Shown here piece after piece: positions 1-6,815 of a stretch of DNA of 9,775 bases. A model generated the notes under the pieces. It saw only the letters and a program-made list of their open reading frames with translations, searched no databases and was not told the DNA's origin. Origin of the DNA: an uncultured Caryophanales bacterium (GTDB lineage Bacteria > Bacillota_I > Bacilli_A > RFN20 > CAG-826). A program made the position numbers and the translations under genes. The stretch is from positions 1 through 9,775 of the forward strand of contig CAMIVH010000027.1 of the NCBI GenBank assembly GCA_946401755.1, read 5' to 3'. Within the stretch, counting starts at the first letter, position 1. Every line of letters begins with the position of its first letter.

Positions 1-55
1 ATTTGTTATTGGTTTTGGTGAATTTGCTAGGAAACACATCAAACCAGCGAGTTAA
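1..55 (+). CDS. Partial CDS, C-terminal end, unknown protein
   Basis: Reading from base 2, this frame is open for 17 codons and ends at TAA (53-55). It encodes a tail ending FARKHIKPAS. Its stop lies directly against the stop of the convergent minus-strand gene that ends at 56, a common tight arrangement in compact genomes. Another + frame is also open to a TGA at 60-62, so the frame choice is an inference. The fragment is too short to assign a family; a faint resemblance to HU-type sequence was not strong enough to use. Confidence 0.4.
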   Translation, partial: FVIGFGEFARKHIKPAS

Positions 56-451
56 TTATTGATTATCCACAATATTGTTGATTCTATCTTTTCTTGCTTG
101 TTTAGCGTTAGCGATTAAACCGATAATACCACCGGCAACACCGAATTCTGTACCAGAAAGAGCACTGAAAACGATTGCTAAGATTAAATCGTTTTTAATT
201 TGACTGCCCGCTTTATTTGAAAAGACGCCAGAAAGAATAGCCATCACAGTGAGAACAAGGAAAACCACACCACTGGTAATCATGCTAGTAGCATAGGCAA
301 TAGCCGCTCCTTCGTTTTGTTCGGCGATTTGATTGCTAATTAATGGTGAACCAACAATAAAGAAAATAATTGCCGCTAAAGCAAATAAGCCAGCAAAGAC
401 ATATGAGAGAACAGCGTTAACTCTTAAGAATGTTTTTGATAAATTACGCAT
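56..451 (-). CDS. Small three-helix membrane protein, unknown function
   Basis: I do not recognise this 131-residue protein. It has three strongly hydrophobic stretches, at about residues 11-34, 52-74 and 89-113. A short polar loop follows the first helix, and the tail from about 116 is basic (KQARKDR). The third helix is Gly/Ala rich (FGVAGGIIGLIA), which suggests tight helix packing. The ATG at 449-451 is well supported by an AAAGGAG Shine-Dalgarno site 9 nt upstream. The gene has its own promoter in the gap after the diguanylate cyclase gene and is likely transcribed alone. No catalytic motif is visible; it is simply an integral membrane protein. Confidence 0.8.
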   Translation of the reverse strand: MRNLSKTFLRVNAVLSYVFAGLFALAAIIFFIVGSPLISNQIAEQNEGAAIAYATSMITSGVVFLVLTVMAILSGVFSNKAGSQIKNDLILAIVFSALSGTEFGVAGGIIGLIANAKQARKDRINNIVDNQ

Positions 452-464
452 AATTTAAAACTCC

Positions 465-505
465 TTTAACCAGTTAAATTATATATTATTACTAGTAACA
501 ATCAA
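465..505 (-). promoter_or_regulatory. Promoter of the small membrane protein gene, with a palindrome near the start site
   Basis: On the minus strand there is a TTGATT -35 box (500-505), a 16-nt spacer and a perfect TATAAT -10 box (478-483). A 14-bp palindrome, TTTAACCAGTTAAA (465-478), overlaps the -10 edge and the predicted transcription start near 471, immediately before the AAAGGAG site. The palindrome could be an operator. That role is inference; the boxes are direct reading. Confidence 0.55.
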
Positions 506-507
506 TA

Positions 508-1929
508 TTATTTGCGGGCTTTGATTTCATCATAGAAACAATAGCCACTTTTATCGTGTGTTTTAACGTTATACATCGCTCTATCAGCTTTTCTATAAAG
601 CGAATCGGTATCATCGTCTTTAGTGCCAAAAGCAATACCGATACTAAGAGATTCCGCTGGTAGTTTGTCTTTTGTTTCTGATGATTCTTTTTGCATTTCT
701 TCGAATCTCTTCACTAATTCTTGTTTATAGGTTTCTTTATCTTTGTAGTCAAAGACTAAGATCGCGAATTCATCACCACCGATACGGCAGACAAAGTCAT
801 TAGGGAAATATTTGGTTAAGATTGTACTAATCTTTTTAAGCATTCTATCACCCACATGGTGACCGTGATTATCATTGATGGCTTTGAAGTCATCAAGGTC
901 GATAAGAATAAAAGCGGTCTTATCTAAATATAAGTCACGGTAAACTGATTCATAACCCATACGGTTAAGAACACCAGTTAACTTATCGTGTTCTGCAATA
1001 TAGGTAAGTTTCTCAGCGTTATTGATACTTATTTCTCTAGCTTCGTTATAAGCGGCTACTAGGTAGCGGTATTCTTTTAAGCCATGTGAACCATCAAGGA
1101 ATTCACGGTTAGAAATCTTACTAACGGCGTAGTTGATTGGTTTTAATAAACCATTTCTAATAAATAACACTGCAGCGACAAAGAAGACCACTAAGAAGAC
1201 AATGAGAATTTGTTGTACCATTAACACTCTATTTAATTGTTCTGATGAATCAAAAACATTCTTTTCTAGTAATGTATCAATTTTATTGATAGAGGCATTA
1301 ATATTCGCACTGATATCGTGTTTTTGTTTTTGGTAGTTATTGCCATAAACATATTCAATGGCTCTTTGCTTTTGTTCAGCTTCTGTTAATGAAGTGTCTC
1401 CACTCTTTAGTTCAAGAGACATGACACGGTTTTGTATTTCTTCACAATACGATTTATTCGCCTCGGTTTCATAGTTATCAGGATTATAGTTTTTATTAAA
1501 AGCCTCGATAGTTAAGCGCATAGCGTAATACTCTGTATTCTCTAACGCAAGTGAGCTATCAACAGCGTTACTTAAATCTTTATAAGCTTGGATATCACCA
1601 AGTTTGTTATGAAGGGCTTCTAAAGCATTTTCACGTCTTTTGGTGACTGTCTTTTCTTTAAAGTAGTTAAAGACAAAGTCATCTTCTCCAGTGACGACGA
1701 ATGAACGAGCTTGATCAGTGAGATAGTCACTCGCGAGTTGCACATCCATCGCCGAGGTCTTTAAACTAACATATTCTTCCGTGGTCTTTTTAACGTTTTT
1801 GAACTCAAAAGAAAGCATGTATAAAGAGGCCACTAAAAGAGCGACAATGACAATACCAAAACCACCAAGAGTGAAACCGATTGTCTTGACTGATACACTT
1901 CTTTTTTCTTTATTTTGTGTTTTATCCAT
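508..1929 (-). CDS. Membrane-anchored diguanylate cyclase (GGDEF)
   Basis: Predicted to make cyclic di-GMP from two GTP at the inner face of the membrane. Numbering is from the ATG at 1927-1929 (473 aa). A transmembrane helix at about 17-39 is followed by a mostly helical extracytoplasmic region (about 40-233), which contains a stretch reminiscent of four-helix-bundle or HBM/CHASE3-type sensors. A second helix spans about 235-258, a linker follows, and then a GGDEF domain (about 312-473). The domain has DKLTGVLNR (315-323), the metal-binding Asp in ILIDLDDFK (about D344), an intact GGDEF (384-388) and SLSIGIAFG. The usual RxxD inhibitory site reads FPND (375-378), so product inhibition there is probably lost. 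A GTG at 1941 could extend the protein by 4 residues, but it would lie only about 9 nt from the predicted transcript start. No clear Shine-Dalgarno site precedes either start. No EAL or HD-GYP partner is in the window. Confidence 0.93.
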   Translation of the reverse strand: MDKTQNKEKRSVSVKTIGFTLGGFGIVIVALLVASLYMLSFEFKNVKKTTEEYVSLKTSAMDVQLASDYLTDQARSFVVTGEDDFVFNYFKEKTVTKRRENALEALHNKLGDIQAYKDLSNAVDSSLALENTEYYAMRLTIEAFNKNYNPDNYETEANKSYCEEIQNRVMSLELKSGDTSLTEAEQKQRAIEYVYGNNYQKQKHDISANINASINKIDTLLEKNVFDSSEQLNRVLMVQQILIVFLVVFFVAAVLFIRNGLLKPINYAVSKISNREFLDGSHGLKEYRYLVAAYNEAREISINNAEKLTYIAEHDKLTGVLNRMGYESVYRDLYLDKTAFILIDLDDFKAINDNHGHHVGDRMLKKISTILTKYFPNDFVCRIGGDEFAILVFDYKDKETYKQELVKRFEEMQKESSETKDKLPAESLSIGIAFGTKDDDTDSLYRKADRAMYNVKTHDKSGYCFYDEIKARK

Positions 1930-1955
1930 ATTCGATACCACGACAATAATTCTAT

Positions 1956-1984
1956 ATTATAGTCGCAGTTCGTTTAGGTAGCAA
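1956..1984 (-). promoter_or_regulatory. Promoter of the diguanylate cyclase gene
   Basis: TTGCTA -35 box (1979-1984), 17-nt spacer and a perfect TATAAT -10 box (1956-1961) on the minus strand. The start site would be near 1949, giving a leader of only about 20 nt to the ATG at 1929. It lies in the short gap after the degV stop, and no terminator hairpin is visible there, so some read-through from degV is possible. Confidence 0.65.
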
Positions 1985-1988
1985 TTAG

Positions 1989-2879
1989 TTATTTTTGAGC
2001 ACCTTTTTCGGTCACTAACTTGCCTTTAAACCAGCAGCCATACATGCCAGGTCCACAGCAGACTCCGACAATTGGGCTAATGATATATTCTTCTGTTTTA
2101 AGATGTAATTCTTCTTCAATACGTTTCTTTAAGTAGGCCTTAGCCTCTCCTGGCATTGTCTCACCTAAATAGACGACATCAGTAACACCTTCCACCATGT
2201 TATCTTTAACATAATTAAAACATTCAATCATGGCTTTCATAGGGCCGTGTACTTTTTTATAAGTGTAGTTATTACCATAGATGTCCGCCATAATGAGCGG
2301 TTTGATATTAAGGGTGTCCGCAAAGAAAGCGGCAGCACCACTGACTCTACCATAGGCTTTCAAATACTTAAGAGTGTCGATAGAACCGACTTGATGGAAG
2401 TATTGTTTATTGGCTTCAATATAATCGTAGACTTCTTGAATATCTTTTCCTTCTCTTTGCATTTTAGCGGCTTCCACCACCATTAAACCTAACGCCATTT
2501 CAGCACGACATGAGTTGATACTAAGAATAGTTCTATCTGGATATTTTTCTAGTAAGTCTCTTTTTACTAATTCAAATACCGCTCTGGTGCCACTTAAAGC
2601 ATCAGTGCAAGCGATATAGAGAATATCGATACCTTTATCGAGATACTTTTCACACTTTTCAGTGAATTCTTGTGCGGTCACAAGGGAAGTTGTAATTGTG
2701 ATATTTGGGTCTTTGACCCATTCATAGAGTTGTTCTCTTGAGAATTCTTCATAATCTAAGTCACCATGTTTTTCTTCACCAGCGACGTTTAAACCCATAC
2801 GGAAATATTCAATACCGTATTCCTTTCTTAAGGCTTTTGACATGCCTGAAGAAGTATCAGTAAAAATTTGATAAGCCAT
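1989..2879 (-). CDS. DegV-family fatty-acid-binding protein (FakB-like)
   Basis: DegV/FakB proteins bind a free fatty acid and present it to the kinase FakA for phosphorylation, feeding exogenous fatty acids into phospholipid synthesis. At 296 residues it is close to the family's usual 280-300. Family landmarks are the N-terminal strand with DTSSGM (8-13), TTSLVTAQEF (63-72), the ligand-site segment DALSGT (93-98), the helix MALGLMVVEAAKM (128-140), the GRVSGAAAFFADTLNIKP block (177-194), and the C-terminal GPG loop (276-278). That last loop is unusual: the motif commonly written GxHxGPG reads GVCCGPG, so Cys274 replaces His, with Cys275 and Cys282 nearby. The ATG has a TAGGAG site 6 nt upstream. 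It is divergent from the MATE gene. No FakA homolog is visible here. The fold assignment is firm; the ligand is inferred. Confidence 0.92.
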   Translation of the reverse strand: MAYQIFTDTSSGMSKALRKEYGIEYFRMGLNVAGEEKHGDLDYEEFSREQLYEWVKDPNITITTSLVTAQEFTEKCEKYLDKGIDILYIACTDALSGTRAVFELVKRDLLEKYPDRTILSINSCRAEMALGLMVVEAAKMQREGKDIQEVYDYIEANKQYFHQVGSIDTLKYLKAYGRVSGAAAFFADTLNIKPLIMADIYGNNYTYKKVHGPMKAMIECFNYVKDNMVEGVTDVVYLGETMPGEAKAYLKKRIEEELHLKTEEYIISPIVGVCCGPGMYGCWFKGKLVTEKGAQK

Positions 2880-2905
2880 ATTAAACTCCTACGTAATCTA
2901 GAAAA

Positions 2906-2934
2906 ATCATAGCACACCTGCGTAAATATGCCTA
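2906..2934 (-). promoter_or_regulatory. Extended -10 promoter of degV
   Basis: On the minus strand TGC directly precedes TATGAT (2906-2911), forming an extended -10, with TAGGCA (2929-2934) 17 nt upstream as a weak -35. It interlocks with the + strand MATE promoter: the degV -35 region overlaps the start of the MATE TATAAT box, so the two polymerases would compete for the same stretch. Confidence 0.55.
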
Positions 2935-2938
2935 TAAT
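2933..2938 (+). promoter_or_regulatory. -10 box of the MATE gene, placed for a leaderless mRNA
   Basis: A perfect TATAAT lies 7 nt upstream of the ATG at 2946. A start at A2946 would make the mRNA begin at the AUG. No convincing -35 is seen at normal spacing (TAGCAC at 17 nt is poor), and no Shine-Dalgarno sequence precedes any of the three candidate ATGs (2928, 2940, 2946). Confidence 0.55.
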
Positions 2939-2945
2939 AATGCGT

Positions 2946-4289
2946 ATGCCTGTCAGTATTAGCGAACATTTCACATTCAAAAAGATTAGCAAGATTACCA
3001 TCTTCCCTATCATGTTGATGGTATTTATTTCGCTATACTCCGTAGTTGATGGTTTATTCATCGCTAATTTTGCGAATAATGATGCTTTTGCCGCGGTTAA
3101 TCTCATCTTCCCATTTATCATGATTATTGGTTCTATCGGTTTCATGCTTGGTACAGGCGGTACCGCACTAGTGTCTAAATATCTAGGCGAAAAGAAACAA
3201 GAAAAAGCTAACCAAACATTCTCTTTAATCATCTACACCACGATTGTTTTTGGTATCGTGTTTTCTATTGTTGGGGCGCTATTAGTGAAGCCTGTTGTTA
3301 ACTTAATGGCTCACTTCTCTCAAGACAGCACTGAGACAATGGTTGAATACGCTGTGCAATATGGACAGATTATGATGCTTGGTCAAATAGCGTTCATGTT
3401 GCAAAATGTTTCTCATTCATTTTTCATGGTCGCTGAAAAGGGCAAGATGGGTTTCTTCTTCACCCTTTTAGCGGGTCTGACAAATATCGCTTTAGATGCT
3501 TTGTTTATTGCTGGACTTAAGATGGGTATTCTTGGTGCCGCTTTAGGTACAATTATTGGCTACATAGTGGGTGGTATTGGACCACTATTATATTTTATAT
3601 ATAAGAAGGATTTACCAATTAGATTAGGTAAAACAAAGTTAGACTTTAAAGATCTCTTCCAAGCCATCTATAACGGTATGAGTGAATTCATCTCTAATAT
3701 TGCGATGAATCTAGTCTCTGTTATCTATAATGCTCAACTATTAAGAGCGTTCGGTGTCAATGGTGTCTCCGCCTATGGTGTCATTATGTACATCTCATTT
3801 GTCTTTGCCGCAATATTCATCGGTTACTCCATTGGTATGGCCCCTCCGATTGGTTATAACTACGGGGCGCAAAATAAGGAAGAGTTGCACAATATTCTGA
3901 AGAAGAGTTGGACATCAATGGGTGTTTTAGGCATCGCGATGTTTGCCCTATCACTTTCATTATCAGTGCCTTTTGCCCATTTATTTGGTCATGGTGAAAC
4001 TGAATTAATCAATCTTATTATCCAAGCTTCTATTATCTATTCATTTACATATTTAGCCCTAGGCTATTCGATGTTTGTTTCCTCTTTCTTTACCGCGCTT
4101 AATAATGGCGCGATATCTGCAATTATCTCATTATGCCGAACTTTAATATTCCAAATCGGTTTTGCTTTCTTATTCCCAATACTCTTTGGTGATGCTTCCA
4201 TATGGTGGGCCTTAACCGCAGGTGAGTTATTAAATGTTGGACTTGGAACAATATTCCTCATCCTCAATAGAAAAAGATATGGATATTAA
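2946..4289 (+). CDS. MATE-family multidrug/metabolite efflux transporter
   Basis: Exports organic cations, drugs or metabolites in exchange for Na+ or H+, as known for MATE transporters; the substrate cannot be told here. From the ATG at 2946 it is 447 residues, normal for the family, with about twelve hydrophobic segments in two similar halves. Landmarks include an Asp in the first helix (VVDGLF, D35), the family block GTGGTALVSKYLGEKK (69-84), and the second-half motif MAPPIGYNYGAQN near residues 298-310. I chose 2946 over in-frame ATGs at 2928 and 2940 because a perfect -10 box ends 7 nt before it and the first ATG lies upstream of that box. The mRNA therefore looks leaderless. It is divergent from degV and closed by a hairpin terminator. 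Confidence 0.93.
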   Translation: MPVSISEHFTFKKISKITIFPIMLMVFISLYSVVDGLFIANFANNDAFAAVNLIFPFIMIIGSIGFMLGTGGTALVSKYLGEKKQEKANQTFSLIIYTTIVFGIVFSIVGALLVKPVVNLMAHFSQDSTETMVEYAVQYGQIMMLGQIAFMLQNVSHSFFMVAEKGKMGFFFTLLAGLTNIALDALFIAGLKMGILGAALGTIIGYIVGGIGPLLYFIYKKDLPIRLGKTKLDFKDLFQAIYNGMSEFISNIAMNLVSVIYNAQLLRAFGVNGVSAYGVIMYISFVFAAIFIGYSIGMAPPIGYNYGAQNKEELHNILKKSWTSMGVLGIAMFALSLSLSVPFAHLFGHGETELINLIIQASIIYSFTYLALGYSMFVSSFFTALNNGAISAIISLCRTLIFQIGFAFLFPILFGDASIWWALTAGELLNVGLGTIFLILNRKRYGY

Positions 4290-4320
4290 AAAGTGGCATC
4301 CCGAGGGACACCACTGTTTT
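4288..4320. terminator. Bidirectional intrinsic terminator between the MATE and lipoprotein genes
   Basis: The stem AGTGG/CCACT (4292-4296 with 4311-4315) is interrupted by a symmetric CA/CA internal loop and continues as TCCC/GGGA around a 2-nt apex. On the + strand it is followed by TTTT (4317-4320) and on the minus strand by TTTTT (4288-4292). It serves two convergent genes whose stops lie at 4287-4289 and 4347-4349. Confidence 0.8.
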
Positions 4321-4346
4321 AATAATTAATCAATGTTTATAAGCAA

Positions 4347-5810
4347 TTAGGCTTTTGGTGTAAATCTGAAGAAGTCTAGTTTTAATGGTGAACTTTCAGC
4401 GGTAATTGTGATAACCATTGTGTTTTCGCCTGCCTTTAATGTAGCTTCACCAATCACGACATCCACGAATGTATTAGCGGAATTAATTGTGCCTGTAACA
4501 GTAACATCTGCATCATTAACCTTAATGGTCATTGTTTCCGCAAAGTCAACATTAGAACCTCTCGCACTAGCGGTAATTTCATGTTTACCAGCCACTGTAG
4601 CGTCAAACTTAAGTGTAAAGACTGTGTCTTTAGCAAATTTTTCTACCATTGTGACACCACTATAGGAAGATGTTCTAACTGAGGCACCTTCTTCTGGAGT
4701 AGCAACACCAGTTTCAGCTTCAACTTGGAATTCACCAGCTGTAGCTTTTCTAGCAACTGTAATATTTGCTTTAGCAGAAATCATGCCAGCTTTATAAACT
4801 TCGATAACTGTGCTACCAACAGCAACACCAGTTACTAAGCCATTTTCATCAACAGCCGCGACCGCTTCATCTCTAGAATGATAGGAAAGGCCTGTTGTCG
4901 CTGATGTGATTTGCACTGTGTCAGTTGTTTCAATTGCGAAGTCACCTTCAGCGTTTGTTAAGACGATTGTTTCTTTAGCTGGAGCATCAACTTTAGCAAT
5001 TGTAGCGGCAGTTTCAGAATAAATCAATAAGTCATCTAAATATGGGGCGTTACCCTTCATATCGAATTCTAATGCGTTTTCACCATTGACGAGGTCTAAT
5101 TCACCAAGAGAAATAGCTTGGAAGGTGTAACCACCTTGACCATCACTATCAGTGACATAGTTTTTAGCACTTAAATCAATAGCGACATTATTTAATTTTG
5201 CATCCATAATTTCGCTTAATGGTTCAAATGAGTTGTTGTGGCCCATTGTGAGCACTAATTCGGCTTTAATAGCCGCACTACTTGTGAACTTTAAGACTTC
5301 AACGTCACCTTCACCGAAGTAACCGATACATGTACCATCGGAAGCAGCACTCTTTTCATAAACTGGGGTGAGTTCTGGACCACGGTTGCTGTTATACCAG
5401 AAGCCATCAGCGGCATTGTGGTCAGCATCTTCCATGTGTAAGGTAGCGATTGGAGGTTTTCTATTAACTGTGACATTTAAGTCACCAGCTCTAAAACCAT
5501 CCTTGCTAGCGGTAATCTTAGCAGAACCTGGGGCCACTGCTGTAACTACGCCATTTTCAACTGTCGCAACGGCGGTGTTTGAAGATGCCCATGTGACGCC
5601 TTCTTGGTCAGCTTTCACTTGACCTGTTTCACCAACAATAAGTGTTAGTGATGTTTTGTCATCAGCGGTCGTTACCTTAATCTTTGGTAATTGTTGGGCT
5701 GATGATGTGGATGACTTACCACTGTCCCCTCCACCTGGGCCACCGCATGCGCCTAAAGATAACATTAAGCCAACGACAGCAAATGGAAGAAGAACTTTCA
5801 TTTTTTTCAT
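4347..5810 (-). CDS. Surface lipoprotein with alternating BIG2 and carbohydrate-binding-like domains
   Basis: Likely an exported, lipid-anchored adhesin or glycan-binding protein. Numbering is from the ATG at 5808-5810 (487 aa). The signal peptide has a KKMK start, a hydrophobic core and lipobox LGAC, with the lipid-bearing Cys at 22, then a Gly/Ser linker. Domain 1 (about 44-116) is a BIG2 Ig-like unit with WASSNTAVATVENGVVTAV. Domain 2 (about 119-266) resembles a CBM6/35-type galactose-binding beta sandwich. Domain 3 (about 278-354) is a second BIG2 unit. Domain 4 (about 359-486) is a second CBM-like unit (FQVEAE, KAGENTMVI, LDFFRF). No catalytic domain or cell-wall sorting signal is seen. 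An ATG at 5816 is only 2 nt from the AAAGGAG site, whereas the ATG at 5810 is 8 nt away, so 5810 is preferred. The CBM calls are fold-level inference. Confidence 0.85.
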   Translation of the reverse strand: MKKMKVLLPFAVVGLMLSLGACGGPGGGDSGKSSTSSAQQLPKIKVTTADDKTSLTLIVGETGQVKADQEGVTWASSNTAVATVENGVVTAVAPGSAKITASKDGFRAGDLNVTVNRKPPIATLHMEDADHNAADGFWYNSNRGPELTPVYEKSAASDGTCIGYFGEGDVEVLKFTSSAAIKAELVLTMGHNNSFEPLSEIMDAKLNNVAIDLSAKNYVTDSDGQGGYTFQAISLGELDLVNGENALEFDMKGNAPYLDDLLIYSETAATIAKVDAPAKETIVLTNAEGDFAIETTDTVQITSATTGLSYHSRDEAVAAVDENGLVTGVAVGSTVIEVYKAGMISAKANITVARKATAGEFQVEAETGVATPEEGASVRTSSYSGVTMVEKFAKDTVFTLKFDATVAGKHEITASARGSNVDFAETMTIKVNDADVTVTGTINSANTFVDVVIGEATLKAGENTMVITITAESSPLKLDFFRFTPKA

Positions 5811-5818
5811 TATCATAA

Positions 5819-5823
5819 CTCCT
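5819..5823 (-). promoter_or_regulatory. Ribosome binding site that fixes the lipoprotein start
   Basis: AGGAG (within AAAAGGAG) on the minus strand. The gap is 8 nt to the ATG at 5810 but only 2 nt to the ATG at 5816, which favours the shorter protein beginning MKKMK. Confidence 0.7.
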
Positions 5824-5861
5824 TTTCTCTCAGGTTATTAAAGGCACACCCTAAAAATATG

Positions 5862-5883
5862 ATGAACCTTAAATGAACCTTAA
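5862..5883 (-). repeat. Tandem 11-bp direct repeat, candidate OmpR-family response-regulator site
   Basis: Two perfect adjacent copies of TTAAGGTTCAT (minus strand), about one helical turn each. Written as half-sites it is ATTAAG-N5-TTTAAG (5868-5884), which matches the NTTAAG-N5-WTTAAG pattern I recall for the streptococcal regulator CiaR and fits the direct-repeat style of OmpR-family regulators. It lies about 9 nt downstream of the TATAAT at 5893-5898, a position suited to repression. Alternatively it could activate a weaker TATTTT -10 box 8 nt beyond its second half. No two-component genes are in the window. The repeat is directly visible; the regulator is inference. Confidence 0.55.
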
Positions 5884-5892
5884 TTTGGCAAC

Positions 5893-5898
5893 ATTATA
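5893..5898 (-). promoter_or_regulatory. -10 box of the lipoprotein gene
   Basis: A perfect TATAAT on the minus strand, with a T-rich stretch but no good -35 hexamer at 16-18 nt. The transcript would start near 5886, giving a leader of about 76 nt that contains the direct repeat. The surrounding 5900-6000 stretch is AT-rich with no gene that I can see. Confidence 0.5.
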
Positions 5899-6004
5899 TC
5901 GCGCTTTTACCAAAAAAATAAATAAAAATGCAAAAAATATGTGAACTATTCTATGAATTTTGTAAACTTTTTTATTGGTTTTTATGACAATCTTGCGAAA
6001 GAAG

Positions 6005-6025
6005 AAAAAACCAGCTATAAGCTGG
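6005..6025 (-). terminator. Intrinsic terminator of the zinc-ribbon gene
   Basis: The perfect stem CCAGCT/AGCTGG (6011-6016 with 6020-6025) has a 3-nt loop, followed on the minus strand by six T residues (6005-6010). It sits 57 nt past the stop of the zinc-ribbon gene. Confidence 0.85.
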
Positions 6026-6081
6026 AATTTTACTAACATATATTTAAAGTATTGTGACAGTCTAGTAATGTTGGCAACAGA

Positions 6082-6735
6082 CTAAATTAGAGACACAACT
6101 ATGGCAACAATACCAACAGCCATAAGCATACCAATAATCACAAGCGTGGTAATAAGCCCCACTTTGGTATCATGGTTCATTGTGTATTTAATCTTTTCTG
6201 GTGGAATGCCTAATTCTTCATCAGTCAAATATGGAATATTGAGTGATGCGAAATATTCATCGAATCTTTTGAAATCCACTGGTGAGAGATAAATGATTGT
6301 GCCTGATTTTGTCTTAATAAGGAATGTATCGACGTGTTGTTGATTATCAGACCATTCTTTGATTTTGACCTTCCTCATTGCCTTTATGGCTTTGACATTG
6401 AGGATATCTTCCCATTCTGGAGGGAAAGTATAACGTCTATTCCAATATGAATCACACTTCTTAAAAGAAATCATGCCTTGATTCATTCTAAGATGGCCGT
6501 TAACGTATGTAACATTATTGATCCTCGCGGTGGCTTCACTTTCTAAGTAGTCAGGAATTTCTTTTACTTCCTTCACCACTTCTTTAGTTTCTTCTTTAAT
6601 CTCGACTGGATTAAGAATTGCCTCACCATAAGCTTTGATCTTTTCTTCATCGCTTAAGTTGTAACCGCAGTGTGGGCAAGCTGAAAGAGTGTCAGACATT
6701 GCCTGTTTGCATTCTGGGCATCTAATTAATGACAT
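6082..6735 (-). CDS. Zinc-ribbon protein with C-terminal membrane anchor, unknown function
   Basis: 217 residues from the ATG at 6733-6735, which has a strong GGAGG site 7 nt upstream. An open frame continues to 6825, but that extension runs through the promoter and lacks a ribosome site. Residues 6-23 form a zinc ribbon (CPEC, ten residues, CPHC), a fold that often opens regulatory or membrane-associated proteins. A charged Glu/Lys-rich linker (about 43-66) follows. The middle part (about 68-170) has the alternating pattern of a small beta domain, possibly PH- or GRAM-like; I cannot confirm that. One hydrophobic helix near the C-terminus (about 191-216) should leave most of the protein in the cytoplasm, as in tail-anchored proteins. 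It has its own promoter and terminator. The function is unknown. Confidence 0.85.
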   Translation of the reverse strand: MSLIRCPECKQAMSDTLSACPHCGYNLSDEEKIKAYGEAILNPVEIKEETKEVVKEVKEIPDYLESEATARINNVTYVNGHLRMNQGMISFKKCDSYWNRRYTFPPEWEDILNVKAIKAMRKVKIKEWSDNQQHVDTFLIKTKSGTIIYLSPVDFKRFDEYFASLNIPYLTDEELGIPPEKIKYTMNHDTKVGLITTLVIIGMLMAVGIVAIVVSLI

Positions 6736-6742
6736 ATTACCA

Positions 6743-6747
6743 CCTCC
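6743..6747 (-). promoter_or_regulatory. Ribosome binding site that fixes the zinc-ribbon gene start
   Basis: GGAGG on the minus strand, 7 nt before the ATG at 6735. It rules in the internal Met followed by SLIRCPEC as the true N-terminus. Confidence 0.8.
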
Positions 6748-6757
6748 ATTCGAGAAC

Positions 6758-6786
6758 AATATACATAAAAATACATAAATATTCAA
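6758..6786 (-). promoter_or_regulatory. Promoter of the zinc-ribbon gene
   Basis: TTGAAT -35 box (6781-6786), 17-nt spacer and TATATT -10 box (6758-6763) on the minus strand. The start site would fall near 6751, giving a leader of about 15 nt that contains the GGAGG site. Confidence 0.65.
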
Positions 6787-6815
6787 TAAGAATCGTTCAA
6801 AACTTTTTAGAAGAT

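Noticed and set aside
1..55. HU-family identity for the left-edge fragment
   Set aside because: Only a faint likeness over a few residues at the C-terminal end, in the wrong part of HU.
1930..1941. GTG start for the diguanylate cyclase at 1941
   Set aside because: It falls about 9 nt from the predicted transcript start with no ribosome site; the ATG at 1929 is more usual. Not excluded.
2828..3232. Minus-strand open frame of 134 codons across the degV/MATE junction
   Set aside because: It overlaps the well-supported MATE gene in antisense and runs into degV; composition and lack of a family match mark it as a shadow frame.
5368..5622. Plus-strand open frames inside the lipoprotein gene (also 4408-4665)
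   Set aside because: Antisense shadows of a gene with clear domain structure; no ribosome sites.
5930..6000. Small gene or structured RNA in the AT-rich gap
   Set aside because: No open frame with a ribosome site and no stable hairpin apart from the terminator at 6005-6025.
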